64,000 nt of DNA from assembly GCA_013396635.1 (NCBI GenBank), contig WBMW01000149.1, positions 420,983 to 484,982 of the forward strand, given 5' to 3'. Of the stretch, positions 34,982 through 48,368 are shown piece by piece (within the stretch, counting starts at the first letter, position 1; each line of letters opens with the position of its first letter). This DNA is from Penelope pileata (lineage: Eukaryota; Chordata; Aves; Galliformes; Cracidae). Made by a program: the position numbers and the translations under genes. Below the pieces are notes generated by a model. The model was not told where the DNA came from and ran no database searches. It saw only the letters and a program-made list of their open reading frames with translations.

Positions 34982-34982
34982 N
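34982..34982. other. Ambiguous base (N)
   Basis: A single N shortly after a 21-base T run, consistent with read uncertainty past a homopolymer. Confidence 0.95.
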
Positions 34983-35026
34983 TTCTAGTATTTCAAGAGA
35001 GATTATAAACAGGAGGGAAATCAATC

Positions 35027-35331
35027 TTTTACAAGAGTTGATAGTGATAGGACAAGGGGGAGTGGTATTAAGCTGAAGGAGGGAAGGTTTAGATTAGATG
35101 TCAGGGAGAAGTTCTTTTCTGAGAGAGCGGTGAGATGCTGGAACAGGTTGCCCAGAGAGGTTGCGGATGCCCTGTTCCTGGAGGTGTTCAAGGCCAGGCT
35201 GGATGGAGCCCTGGGCAACCTGATCTAGTACCAGATCTGGAGATTGGTGGCCCTGCCTGTGGCAAGTTGGTTGGAACTTGATGATCCTTGGGGTCCCTTC
35301 CAACCCAGGCCATTCTATAATTCTATGACTC
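35027..35331 (+). mobile_element. CR1 LINE 3' fragment with intact C-terminal frame
   Basis: From 35040 to the TAG at 35226-35228 the CR1 reverse-transcriptase C-terminus reads without a break for 62 codons (DSDRTRGSGIKLKEGRF ... CWNRLPREVADALFLEVF ... GNLI). The untranslated region ('ggtggccctgcctgtggcaa'), the TTCCAACCCAGG block and degraded ATTCTATG repeats to 35331 follow. Sequence and the GNLI end match the minus-strand copy at 14946-15188, so both come from one subfamily inserted at about the same period. It is 5' truncated and contains no catalytic residues. Confidence 0.95.
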
Positions 35332-35404
35332 TTCAGATCAGTTAGTTTTTGAACTGAAATAGTTCTAAGGTATCAGATATTCTATCAGACAGCAATGCTT
35401 CCTC

Positions 35405-35428
35405 TTTTTTTTTTTTTTTAAAAAAAAA
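35405..35428. repeat. T15A9 palindromic homopolymer
   Basis: Fifteen T followed at once by nine A. The junction is self-complementary over 18 bases. Such TnAn tracts are stiff and tend to exclude nucleosomes. Confidence 0.9.
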
Positions 35429-36634
35429 GTGCAATAAAGATACCTCCAGAACCATTTTTTCAAAGAATATCAATGCAAACTAAACTTCACAAATATATTT
35501 AAGCAATAATTAGAGTAAGAAGTTCAGCAGTACTTCTTAACAACTCTTTAGTAGCTGAATTCTTACACAGTTTATTGAAAATGATTCTGTACCAGGAACT
35601 GTTCACTGAAGTATAAGACATAAACATAATCCCCCTCTTTGAACAGCAGAAAGGATTCATCTCCAGAAGTGTTTGCCAGGAGTGTGCATGTGTTGAAATT
35701 TGTCACAGAAGAGATCAATAAGTGGGCACTGCTTGAAAAGTAAATCACCTGGGGAGAGCCAGCAAATTGTCATTGTAGTGAAAGTATTTCAGTAGAAAGA
35801 GGTATCTGTCCCCGTTCATTAGAAAGGAAAATGAAGAGGGACGGAGGGAATGAGGAGGGTGGATTGACTAATATAAAGAATAACTGTGGGGGGTTAACTC
35901 TTCCTGCTTGTGCTGTCAGAACTCATGCTTTGAGTTAATTGATGTCTTTGGGGACCCCAGAAGGAAGTGACAAATTGTCTCCTCGTTGTACCAAATTCAC
36001 TGACTCGACAAAATAGTCTTCAAATGCAGAGGGGAAACATTAAATAGAGCTAAAAAGATTATCTATTTGTATCAAATGCACTGCATTAGGATTTGAGGAA
36101 ATGTTGAGAGCATGGTTAAAAATTGCTCATGTTATTTCAAGGCAGTTATGTAGGCATACAGTAAAGAAAAACAGAATAAATCCACCCAATAAACAAACAG
36201 TGGGACTCTCTACTCAAAACCCATTTTAAAACAACAGGGCTAATTCCATAAATTTCAGCTGACTTAGGATGGTGATCTAAATTGTTGGTAGGGGGAGGAC
36301 CTCCTGAAACTCATGAATGAAGATCTTCCTTTCTGAACAGTAAACCTGTACCAAACACATATAATGAGTCCTCTGAAAATGTGGTAGATTCAAGTATCTT
36401 GGTGCACTTTCCCTTTGTTGTTGCTATGTTTAGTAGACACTAGGGAGAGCAGATCACAATCAAGACAGAGCATTGTGTACAAGTGGAGTGGAACATATCA
36501 CATCTAAGAAATCTAGTGGAATTTAATTTATTAGAAGTAACAGAAATCATCAATTTTATCTTGATTTTCAAATATTTATTTTTAAATTGTAGTTGTTCAT
36601 AACATCTGTAGCTTGTGTATGTGAAAGCATACAT

Positions 36635-36654
36635 GCCATAAAACATTTTATGGC
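36635..36654. repeat. 9-bp inverted repeat, 2-base spacer
   Basis: GCCATAAAA is mirrored by TTTTATGGC with only CA between, and a further direct GCCATAAAAT follows at 36661-36670. It is a small cruciform-capable site or a template-switch scar. Confidence 0.85.
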
Positions 36655-39600
36655 TTCTGGGCCATAAAATTCCACTATTTCTACCCAAATTTAGTGTTTA
36701 GTGAAACACAGCCTGTGCAGAGCAGGAAATCCCAAAGACACATGGAACTTCACAGCCCTAGAGCAGTATAGTATAACGAAGGCTAATAGATGAAACTAAT
36801 TCTCTGGTTCTCCGGACGTCATACAAAAGGTAAAGTTTGTTTCTGAAACTTGAATAACATCGTAGGCACAGGGGAAAACAACTGCTCTTCATCAGTAACT
36901 TTCATAAGCATGTCTCTGCCCTTGTTTTTCATACACTTTTTAGCTCTGCTGTATGCCTTTTCCAGCTTCTTCAAAAAGTGGGACAAACTTCTGATTGACA
37001 ATGGCTTCATTCTCTACAGAGCCCCTGCAGAAGGTTCATACGGTGCGTGACATTCACACCCTGTGTAATGAGAAAGGAGAATGCGACTGTGATGTGTACT
37101 TAAACACCTCCAAGATATTTATGGAAGATGATCTCATAAGATGATTTACTATGATAAAAGTGTTTTTTTTTTTTCAGTCTTGTAATGGGAAGCATTTTAG
37201 TAGCAACCAATGCTTCTGTTTGTGGCTACAATAAGAATTCTATCTGAACATTCATTTTTGAATGTTGTTTTCTCAAGCACTTAGTGAATAACTAGCTATG
37301 CTCTGCCTTAGTGCTTAGTGCTTTTGTCTTTAGTTAAGAGCGTTCTAATGGAAGTAGAAGGATAACTTCTTTCATTTTAAATTTGACAACCTAGAGCCAT
37401 TCAGGAAATCAGACACAAAACATGTTGTCTGAAAAATGGAAAGCAAATTTGGTGATCCTATTATTTTTCCTCATAGACATCCCAAGTAAAAGAAGCAGTT
37501 ATCCTGTGTTGTTAGTGTGTTATTGACACAGCCTGAGAAATAAAGCTTTTTCACAAATTCACCTTGTAAAAGTCATTACAAAAGAGTGTGTATGTATAGA
37601 CTATTGGACACAAGGACTTTATCTGAGCACTGCTGATATCTCTGCTGATAAACTGATATTGCGTTTCTTGCTACTGCTTTCTCTGAAGAGCCATAATAGA
37701 TCTGTACAAGCACTAGGGAATAAAAACATCAGATAAACTGCTCTTAGAATCTGTCTTAAATCTTTCCCTAATTGACCAAATACATTTCAGTACTACTTTA
37801 ATTAGATGTCTGTCCAAAAAAGAATCGAATATCTATTCAAAGCCTGAAGTGGTTAAAATACATCCAGAGGTTGGCAACCTGCAAATATGTCAGTTCACAG
37901 GAAACGATGAGAGATGTTGTCTCGGTTACTTTTGCCTTTTCCAGAGAAGCTGGCAAGCAGCTACTGTGGCCTCTCCCTCTCTTGTCACCAGGGTGATGCT
38001 ATTTGTAAAGATGTGTATTTATCCAACTGTGTAAGAGATCTTTCCTTTGAAAGTGCTAACTACCATTTGCTTCACAGTTCAACATGTTGTGTGCTGTGGG
38101 ATGAGTATAGTGGTAACAAAGAGAGAGAAGGTTTTCTTGAGTGAAGCAAGGCTGACGTAAAATGAGGAAAAACCGGTTTTGGTGGACTTTTTTGTTTCCT
38201 GGAGATATGAATAAGCCATGAGGTCCCAGCAACAGAAGTTAGACAAACTGAGAAGATGGTAATATACAAAGGAACTAATTCTAGGTCTTTTCTGATGCTT
38301 ATCATCTATCTTCTGCACTACTATCAGAGTATCATCATCACCTTGCATTGTTCTCACAATCTTTCCTCCAAAGCAAACTGCTCTACAAGCAATTCGTAAG
38401 TAATAAGTGGCTAGAAAATGTGTCTTCACCCTCCAGAGGATAAGCCATGCTGTCCTGAAGGCTTACTTTACAACCTTGATTACTAATTGCATCTATTTGA
38501 AAGTTAGTCTGCGAGTCCATGATGCACACTCTGATTAATATTCTTCTAGACATCTTTGTAAAATCTATTATCCTGTAGTATTCACGTGTTTCCAGTAGTG
38601 CATTAAGTAACATGACTGACATCTGTCACATATGATTTGTTCTCTTCTCTCTGAAAACATACCTGTGTCTTGCTCTACAAATTCCCTTCAATCAAACAAC
38701 TCATATCAAAGTTATTTTAAAAGAGAATTCATCTCTTCTACACAAGGATAGACCAATCATTAATGCAACCAGCAGTGATATTTTTGTACTACCTGGAGGC
38801 TGTTTGACCTGCAAGCAGTCTTTGGCCTTGCTGAAGCTGAAGGGTGGGCTAGCATCTGGACTGAGTTGAAAAGCCAGTCAAACTATTTTATGAAATAGAT
38901 TGTTTGCACAAGGTTTGCACCAGCCACAGAACCTCACGAGCTGCAGCAGAGAGTAGGCTCTTAGGCAAGTTTACTGTTGTGCTCTTCATATGACAAGGAA
39001 TATGCCCCATAAAAAATTGAATTTAATAGGACAGGATCAAAACACATTTTACTTCTCTTGAGAAGTGGAAAGACTTTTGATGGGATTGACTGAACATGCA
39101 GTAGCTGTGTGTTTTATTGGTGGAACTTTGTGCATAGAATTGAAGTAGCCAAGAGAAGACCAAGGAACAGCAACAGCACTGACATGTGAGGACACACAGA
39201 GCTTTGGGAAGGAAAACAGGCTCATGAAATGAAACTGCAGGAGTAGTTAGGAAGAATTATCCATAAGACAACAAATAGCTCATGGTCTAGCTGCTGAGTT
39301 TTCCTGGGTTTAAGGTGAGTAGCAGCACAGTAAAATGGCAGCAAATGACATCAACCAGTTCTATCTATCCAGCCGCCAACTAACTCCTCCTCTAAGCTAT
39401 GAAAATAATAGATGTTCATAGCTTTTTTACGCCTTTTTGGCACACCTTTCTTTCTGTTAGAATCTTAGTTGACATACATATTTTGCATGACAGTATGTCA
39501 TGTTAATGTCTGTGACTTTGCTGCTCTCCAGTCTGCTGAACACCTCACTTTGTCCTCACCTTTACAAAACTGTTGAAGAACCAAGACATGCACTCAGATG

Positions 39601-42600
39601 AAAAATATCTTATTGAATGTTTTCTGCAGCTTGCTTCCAACCCCTTGTTTCCCATCCAACTCCTGCCAACTCATGTATACTGTGGCAGCAATGAAGACAA
39701 ATGTGCTACAAAGGCATAATGTGAACTCTAAGACTCAAATAATACAAATTCATGGGGATGAGAGAAATAGGCCACACATCTGTCACTTGAACTTCCAGTC
39801 TTTAATTCTTTGTCACTCCCCAATATATAAGCAATAAGACCAAGTTCTCACTTTGGATGGGACTGTCCAAGAGACTGGATAACATTTCTGAGGCTACCAG
39901 CCAGTAAGAGACAGTTTGATTAAGCAATGATATGTATGAGCATGTGGAATAACAAGAACTACCCCCCAGACAAAAACATTGTTTGGTGACACTGTCTTTG
40001 ATGAGTCATTTGTTAGCAAACTCACCTACTGTATTTTTTTAATTTAAGGAATAGATTAATATTAAGATAATGAAATATGCATTCTCCCCAGATACATAGA
40101 CAAGCACTAAAGATGATTTAAAGAATAGTGCATAATAAAATGTAATTACTGTAATTCTTAAAAAGTAAGTAGATTGGGGGGGAGGAGTTCATGTTGGAGT
40201 TTTTTGCATGCACACTAGTTGCATAGCTGCAGCATGGATTTAACAGCTCCTTCTCAGTGCTGGCATCCAACTGGCAAACCAGCAGTAACAGGATACCAGT
40301 GTTGAAGATGATACAGCTTTCTTAAAAACTATGCTTGCTCTCCCCACATTGAGAAAGATCTATTTTTTTTTTCTGCACTGCGTTAAGATTGATGTAGCTG
40401 CATTTAAAGGAAAACCTGGATTTTCTGGGGAGAGTGCAGTTACTGAGGTGAATGGTAAGGCATAGAATCTGCTGCAGTTCCTAATTCTGATTTAATAAAG
40501 ACCTGCTGGGATGTTTTCCCCTGTGCTGAGACAAGCTACAGCTCAAGTCTTGAGAACTTTCAACGAATATTGCTTTGAGCTCAGCCTGCTAGAAAAAAGA
40601 TGAGAAAAATCAGCATTCTCAGGAGCTATGAGTTGTGCCCTCCATGTTCCTTTAAGACACAAAGGATGATTAAATTGTTATTGGAGCTACCCCAGTAGCA
40701 CAGCAGTCTTGTTCTACTCAAGGATGGCCTGTGCTTAAAGGTTGTGTGTTGGGTCACAAATATTATTGGCAGTACATCTACATAGCAGGCATATTTCAGC
40801 TAAGACATGTATCCCTTTGAGGCACAGAATGTGTCTTGTCTGGTGAGTCTGATGCTGTGGTCTCTGTGGCCTAAACCCAATCATCCATCAAATCTCATTT
40901 CTCTTAGATTAGATCAGGGCTTGAGGTCTCCCTGAGCATCAACTCAGCATCAAAAATTCTCAAATGTTTTTATTTTTCAGCAATTACTTAGCTATTTTAA
41001 AATCTGATTCAAAATAATGTAGACATCTTGTAGGATCAGCCCAGGTGAACTTGATTAAATTCAGCGTAATTGTGTATTCACACCTTTTTGTAAGACCTAG
41101 CAGAGTTCACAGCAAGCTCAACTTTCAGCAAGTCAGCTGATGCCCAAAAGGAGTAAATTCAAAGTGATACTTCAGCTAATTAGCTAAAAAAGCATAAATA
41201 AAACATACAGATATAGTTAAGTAGAGAAGTCGAATGGACATCTACTGGAACGGCAAGCATTTGTATGATAAATAGTTGAATGCATGATATAAATTACAAG
41301 TTGTTTCAGCCCTTTGATAAGGAGATATTACAACTACTAACTTTAAAAATTAATATAATAGCTATTTCAGAGCTGATTAAAGCCATGAGACACAGAGCCA
41401 GGTGCGATACACTAGGGCAGTTGGGACTGCCAAGGACGGTCCCCAATACAGGAAAAGATACATCAAAGCATGGGTCTGTCATTCCTTTTCACCCTCACTG
41501 CTTGGCATAATAGTTGAGTGTGTTCTTGACTGTAAGTGCCATGAAGGTTCAAAACCACTCCTCAAAGGATAGCCTGACCAAACAATGTGCAAGAAAGATT
41601 TCTCCATCAAACTGCCTGATGGTTGGTTGGTTTGTTGGAGAATCTGCCTTGGTCGATATCACTTCTGAGCCCTTTGAAGATTAGTTCATTCCCTTCAATA
41701 TATTTGGACAAAAGACATCTATCAGAATTGGCTAATGATTATTTAACTTCTCCAATTGATCTGTCATTTTTATATCTTCTATACGCGTATGCCTGAAAGT
41801 GTCTTGTCTGTGCTACCTGGTGTTTCTCCATTATTCTCATAGCTAAAGTACAATGTAAGAAAATCATCCATCTCTTTTTAATTCATTTTCCTTATCTGAT
41901 TTGTACTTGGGCAATAAGCACTTATTCTCTAGTGATCAGCCTCTTTCAGAGGTACTGGATAATTTCTGACTAATTTACTGACATGGTAGTTGCTTTATTC
42001 TTCAGATTTCTTGTTTGTCTCTGTAATTTATTTCATAGATTTTATGTGTTAACATTTGCTCCCTTTCATTAGAGTCACTTAGGCTGCTAAAGGGACACAA
42101 ATTAAAGTAAAAATATAAAGCTGATGAATATGTGAATACTGTTGCTAAGCATTTCCCTTAATACTACTGTATCTGAAAGGAGGGAGGATGAGGTGAATAG
42201 ACTACAGAGGTACTTTGAACTCATTAAACTACTGTGCAAGACTTCAAGGGTCAAATAGTTGTAGCTTACAGCTGTTAATTTTTGTTCCTTGGGGAAGCTT
42301 TATGCACCAGCACAAAGACACTGTGGTCTTGGAGAACGGTAATTGCAGATCTGTTGACAGTATTTTAAAATCTTGAAGGTTATTCACGCTGATTTGCTCA
42401 CCTGCAGTAAGTTCTGAAGTCCTAAACGAGTGCAGTTAAAGCAGCAATCAAAGCAGGATTTTGTAGACATGAAGAATTTTTATTCTCTGGAACATTTCAT
42501 TCAATAAGCTTTTCATACAAGAGATTTTGTTTACTGAGCAACTGGGATCTAAGCACTGAAGACGGAAGAGTGGCGTTGCAAGCAGTGTGATTTTCCTTTT

Positions 42601-44003
42601 GTCTGTGGCTTTCTATAGTGTTGGTGAGAAGTTAGAGTGGTTCTGCCATGTGAAAGTTGAATCAAACTTAACTTTGATATCACACTGCTTTTACACACAT
42701 TTAAGTGTTTTTGTTAGTTCATCTGTTGTGTGATTCATGATGGTGTTGTCAGTGTTCCTACACCATAATTTGCTTGAGCACTGTTACTTATCTTAAGCGA
42801 AACAGTAAGGTTCAGTGATCCACTGCACCTCCACTTCCATTTCCTCATTACAAAAATTGACCTTCTTGCTGTTGTTTGAAAGGGCTCAGACCACTGTCAT
42901 TCAGACTTCAAGACTGTTAAGCAGTAATAATAGTATAGGAAGTAGGAGCAATAGTTAAAGCGGCCTGGCATTGTGCTCCCTTCCTGGAATCCATTTTGAA
43001 TTTCACAGTACAGGCAGCAGGTGTTCTTTGCTACCTCCAGTGTGCATTGTGTTTTGCTGTAATCCCCCACTTGTCATTAAATCATTTAAATGTATTAAGG
43101 CAACACACTGCAGGAACATTTTGCCATGTTTCTTTTGCCTTGTGGGTGATTTTCCTCAACTAGTTTCAATGACCCAGAAATAGCACAGCACTATTCAAAA
43201 AAATGATCATAGATACTTGTTTAAAACAGAGAAGATTGCAGACTGACCTGTTCTCACACATGTTATACACTATTCTGCAAGGCAGTAGCCTGCAGGTGTC
43301 AGAGATGTCCATACCCTGCAAACTGCCCAGCACCTCTAAAGGGCTAGGCCAAGTTTCTGGATGAGTAGCTTTCCAGTTCCCCAGTCTGGAAATTCTGGCT
43401 CCTGCCCTTCTGCAGCCGTACTCTGTGAGCCTCAGACACAGCTGTAGTGTTCCCACGGCATGCAAGGCACATGGGCCTCTCTGAAACTGTTCTTTGTCTT
43501 TCAATAAAGCATTCCTACAGCATCCAGGGCATCTGTACTTTGCTGCAGTACAGCAATATCCTAAAGCACACTCAGGTATGGGTCATACACTATTGCAGGT
43601 GCAAGCACTGGTCTTGTGAAATTAGGAGTTTTCTCAGAGTTTGGGAAACAAAAATCTAGTATTTTCCTCGGAATAACCTTCAAAACATTTTTGAAACAAG
43701 TAGCCTCATTGTAATGGGAGCAGCCCATCATATCATACAGTTGATTGCTGAAAGGTAAGGATTGCTTTAGGAACTCCTTTTTTTTCCCCCTCTCCTTTTT
43801 TTTTCTCTTTGACGTATGAACTCTTCTTTCACAAGTGTCTAGAAAATGAATCATAGCTCAGAGAAGTCTGGGAGAGTCATAACCCCTCATAACTAACAGA
43901 AAATAAAGCAGACATTTTTCAAGTTACTTTGAATTTATGCCTGTTCATAGACAATAAGTAAGAAAGCAAAAGAAGTTTGGATGTCATCAGCTGTGACAAT
44001 CTG

Positions 44004-44020
44004 TTTTTTTTTAAAAAAAA
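44004..44020. repeat. T9A8 palindromic homopolymer
   Basis: Nine T followed by eight A, self-complementary over 16 bases, similar to the tracts at 35405 and 48346. Confidence 0.9.
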
Positions 44021-45228
44021 CCTATTTTTTCTTACCTGTAATTTACTTAACAGTACACAGAGGTTCATAATAAACCAGTTCAACTAACAGTATTTGCTTT
44101 GACAAAATTCTTAGTGAAACCTCTGGTTAAATACTGTAAAATACGTAATAAATTTCAAAAAAGTACTTCAAATACTTCATAAATTGCTCTGTGAGTTCAA
44201 GAGCTATTACTTGTTTACTAGTATTGTATTCAGATTTTGCTGGCTTTCATTATTTCTGAGAGATAGTATCCTTCAATGTGTTTCTTAAAATACTGGTTTG
44301 ATAGTCTACGCCCCATCTGCATATTCTTAAAATCCTATAAGGATAATCGTGATACTGATACAGATTGATTCAAAGCAAGGCCCTCAATCTAAAAACTTTG
44401 GGAGTTGTTTGAGTTTAGGATAAAATCTAGTTCCCATTGCTATAACTGGTCCCTGTCTTACAAAAGGTTAAACAACAACAGGAAAAAAAAACAATATTCG
44501 AAGTATTTGTTAACTTTGTGATGGAAAGTCTCAGGCTCTGTCCATAGAGTCTATGGCTGAGCCTGATCACCAAAGTCTTACATCTCCATTTTTTCACTAG
44601 AATAATAACACTTTTAAACATAGGAGCTATAAATTACATTTAGGAAAATGTGAATTCTCAGAAAATTGCTTATGCTAAGTATATATTTACTAAGAATTTT
44701 GGATTTGTAATGTATTTAATCATGTATTCTTGTGCTTTCCCTTTGCTTCCAGGCAAATATGAATTCTTGAAATATTGGAAGGTTGTGATCATTTCAATAA
44801 ATGCACAGACATAATCTCAAATAGCCCTAAAACTGTAACATGATACATCCTAGCACACTGGAAGGGTGCTTTTATTCAGAAGACTTTGAGGAATGTGTAT
44901 TACTGTTGAGCTATTTATTTGAACTGTCATATGTCTTGCAGGGTGGCAATAATGATGTCTGTAGTGCAGTCTGGCTCTAAGGGTAGACAAAATAGGTAGC
45001 TGGGCTACTGCTGTGAGAAGCCATGTCCCTGTTGTGTATTTTGCCTGCTTTAAAGTACTGAAAAGCCAAGCTTTTTGTCTTTTTCTCTCTTTTCCCATCC
45101 CTCCTACATGGCAAGTTCGGTGGGCATTCTTTCAGTATACTCCTAACTCCTACCTGGTCTGTCCCTCTACCAAGACAGAGGCAATCTGACCCTGAGCATT
45201 CAACCACATGAATGAAAATTCAATCAAT

Positions 45229-45260
45229 TTTTTTTTTCTTCTTCTTATTTTTTTTTTTAG
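45229..45260. repeat. Pyrimidine-rich run ending in AG
   Basis: A T-rich tract with CTT units ending TTTTTAG. It resembles a splice acceptor tract but no open exon follows, so it is listed as a simple repeat. Confidence 0.7.
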
Positions 45261-46148
45261 AGGCTTTGCAATAACTCCCTATAGAGGAAGCTTACATGTA
45301 TTACAGAGCTACCTGGACTAGCTGGATGCTCCTAAGGCTGGATTGGAATCCATTATTCTGATTACTCAGAATAAACAAAGGACACTTAATTGCATTTGCC
45401 AGCAAGGAAGTGATAAATATATCATGTAAGTGATGCAGGAGGAAAACCTCTTAAAAATATGGAAAGATTTTAATGTAAATAATGCAGTTTTAGTATCATA
45501 TGAGATGAACTATCAAAATAATTGTGCTGTGACTTTAAAAAAATAAAATAGATAATATTTGCTAAATTAAGTTGAGGTTGAATAGGTAAAGAATATGATT
45601 TCCAAATCTGAAAATGAATGTGATGTCGTAGTTCTGTTTTTGTACATTTCCTCCCCTCTGGAATTACTCAAATGGTCTTCAGAATTTAGAGAAAAGACTC
45701 ATGAACCCCAAAAATGTCATTCATTTCACATTGATAAAATATTCACCTGGAAGCTGTACCAGTCACTAATGGTTCTTGTCTGTAGTTTTGTTGATTACCA
45801 GCTTCAGACACTCAAAATACAAAAGTCAATCCTCTAAGTTAGTAAATGGTTTAAAAACACTGAGAAAGTTACAAAGTATTAAAAATCTTGGGTACTTCAG
45901 ACTTGCTTCCTTGTTTAGAAGTGGATAGTTTGTACTCCAAAAATATTTTCAATTTTTCTTCCCAAACCTGAAAGCAAGCTTTCTTGAGAAATCGCTTAAA
46001 GTTGAGAGCTTCAAAGCTCAAAGAAGTGCTAGAGAAATTGAAGAGAGAAACTTTTTCAGTGGAATTACCATTATTCTGTTTAGAAATGTCATCCACTCAA
46101 ACAGCAAATCTAATCCTGTGTGATTATTTTACTGAGTTGTCATCTAAA

Positions 46149-46172
46149 ATCTGTGATTCTGTGATTCTGTGA
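46149..46172 (+). repeat. Isolated ATTCTGTG array (CR1-tail-like)
   Basis: About three copies of the 8-base unit ATTCTGTG, the same unit that ends the CR1 copy at 59544-59568. There is no CR1 untranslated region or TTCCAAC block to its left. It may be an extremely 5'-truncated CR1 insertion that kept little more than the tail, or an independent microsatellite of the same sequence. Confidence 0.7.
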
Positions 46173-48345
46173 AGACAATCTGCAAATGATGCAGTGGTTG
46201 AAGATGATTTGTGCAAGTTTCTTGACAAATGTGGACTAATAAGGAACAGTTTTTTGCTAATGTTTTGCTCTATTATTAGCGAGTATTCGCAGGCTTTGTG
46301 AATGTCAGTCACTTTTTCCATTGAAGATTGTGCTGTTAAAAATGCTCCTGACAAGAGCAACACAATTTGTCACCTGACAAGGTTGTCAGCAACAAGGGCC
46401 TTGTCTCTAGGACCTGACATGAATGTGAGAATATTATCCAGTGAGAACTGTGAACTTTGTTGAACTGCTCTATCTCCATTATCTCTTGTTGAACCCCAAA
46501 GTCAGCAAAACATCCTCGGAGAAAACAACTGGCTTTTGCAGGATATCCATACAGTAGCATTTACCCAGATTTGTTGTCTTCAGAGTGGACTGGAATATCA
46601 AGAAATGAATGAAAAAGAAGTTTTAAAAAGTGGAGAAAAACAGTCACAGAACAAATCAATTCTGCAGGAACTCAAATGTTTTATTCTTTTAACGCACCCT
46701 TGATCTTCTGCTATGACTAAAGCTTGGCTGGAGCGAGGCCACTTGCCTAGTGTCACTTGCCTCAGTACTTCATGTTCGGCTGAAAGCCTGTGGAAGGCTA
46801 TCAGGAAGTCATCAATGGGCTTCATTGAGACTTGTTCTTCTTCCATTAATTGGGAGAATAAACAGGAAGCACTGCAACATTAGGGGCTCACGACCTATTC
46901 ATAGCCTTTGTGTGAATCTACACACGGATTTTCTTACTATTACATCTCTTCTTCGTGCTTGTTTCATCTTCTCCCATGCAGGATGGCTGCCAAATGGGCA
47001 CATTGAGAGTCTCCCCTTCTGCTCATTTTACAAAGAAAACGAATAACATTTGAAAAGCTAAGCATAACTTACACCTCTGAATCTGACCTGATGTTAGTGA
47101 ATATAATTCCATTGAAGTCAGCAATGCGGAATGTACTTGTTCTCTACCTGAATTTGGCTCATTTTGACATGGAGGCATCTTTTCCTCTTTTCTAAGTAAT
47201 TCAGTTTTTCTCCACTTGTAAGAAGGTACCCTTGTACAGTTGTTTACTTTGGGGACCTGAGCAAGTACAGGGCAAACACAGTCAGCAGCAAATGTGTTCA
47301 CGTTTCACTACAAAGAGCATATGAACTCTTTGTACCTGACACTTTACACAATGTGCTCTCTGGCTTTAAGAAAACATTATTTCATGTTCTTACTCTAATC
47401 AGCCTTGTCTGGCAGCTCACAGAACAGAGAGGTTCATTGTTATATGCAGCTGTCATTTGTTCCGTCTCCTTGCTCTTTCTGACTTCAATATCTTTGTGGT
47501 ATTTAGTGAAAGTAATTTTCAGTTAGAAATCTTCTGCCCTTTCAGTAAGTGCAAGTATAGCACTTCATCAATGGCCAAAGAATTCCAAGCTATCTGGGAT
47601 GTATCAGGACAGTTGATAAAACCTCACAGAGCAACCTATGATAGTACATCCCATCATAAATAAAAAAAAGCAGAAAGGGCCTTTGTCAGTGTTTATCTGT
47701 AGCGCTTTTATTCTTTGCCCTTGATTTCCTCTTCAGAAAATTGATGCACCCTTAAATTGAAGCAGGAGGCTTGACAGGTGATGGTTAGTGTGATAACTGC
47801 TCAGATTTCATCAGCCAGTGTTTTTCTGGTGGTGCAATTGTAGGAACTTTCAGCTAGATTACCTGTCATCCACTACATCAGATAAAAGAGGGAGAGTTGA
47901 AAGATGCAGTTTTGCCACTGTACCTTATAGGAAATGAAAAGTGTGGGTGAAGTAACAGTAGCTGAAAAGAAGTACAATTATTTTCTAATCAGGCTATTCC
48001 GTCAAGAATGTCACTGCTGAAATTGGCAATCATTGGACAGAATCCATTGTTAAATTTGCATTGTTAAATTTATAGGGGGAAAAATCCTAGAAGAAATCAT
48101 CAGTCTTGCTGTAGGTAGTAGCTCAAGCACTACTTTTGACTGTCCATTTAATTCTCCTGTATATTGAAAGCAAGGTGCAATCTATAGTTAGATACAGGGA
48201 AGTATTCCTATTTTGAGTGTATTTCAGTACACTGATTTCACTCTCCTTACTCTGCCGTTAGGTTGTTGGGTTTTTTGTCTGAATTTCTGATGGCCCAATT
48301 ACTTTATAAAAAGTTTTACTTACTTTTTGTCTATGCAGAAAACTG

Positions 48346-48368
48346 TTTTTTTTTAAAAAAAAAAAAAA
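48346..48368. repeat. T9A14 palindromic homopolymer
   Basis: Nine T followed by fourteen A, self-complementary over 18 bases. Confidence 0.9.

Larger units (their letters stand above)
31338..35026. other. Non-coding stretch with candidate conserved block
   Basis: No gene is supported. A pyrimidine-rich, slightly GC-richer patch lies at about 31780-31920. The block at about 33290-33630 is repeat-free AT-rich DNA of enhancer-like character (CTAATTGCC, GATAATTAAG). A (TA)-rich patch lies at 34274-34297 and a T run at 34925-34945. Confidence 0.45.

Noticed and set aside
45229..45262. Polypyrimidine tract ending in AG as a splice acceptor
   Set aside because: No open frame or donor follows at exon distance, so a simple repeat explains it.
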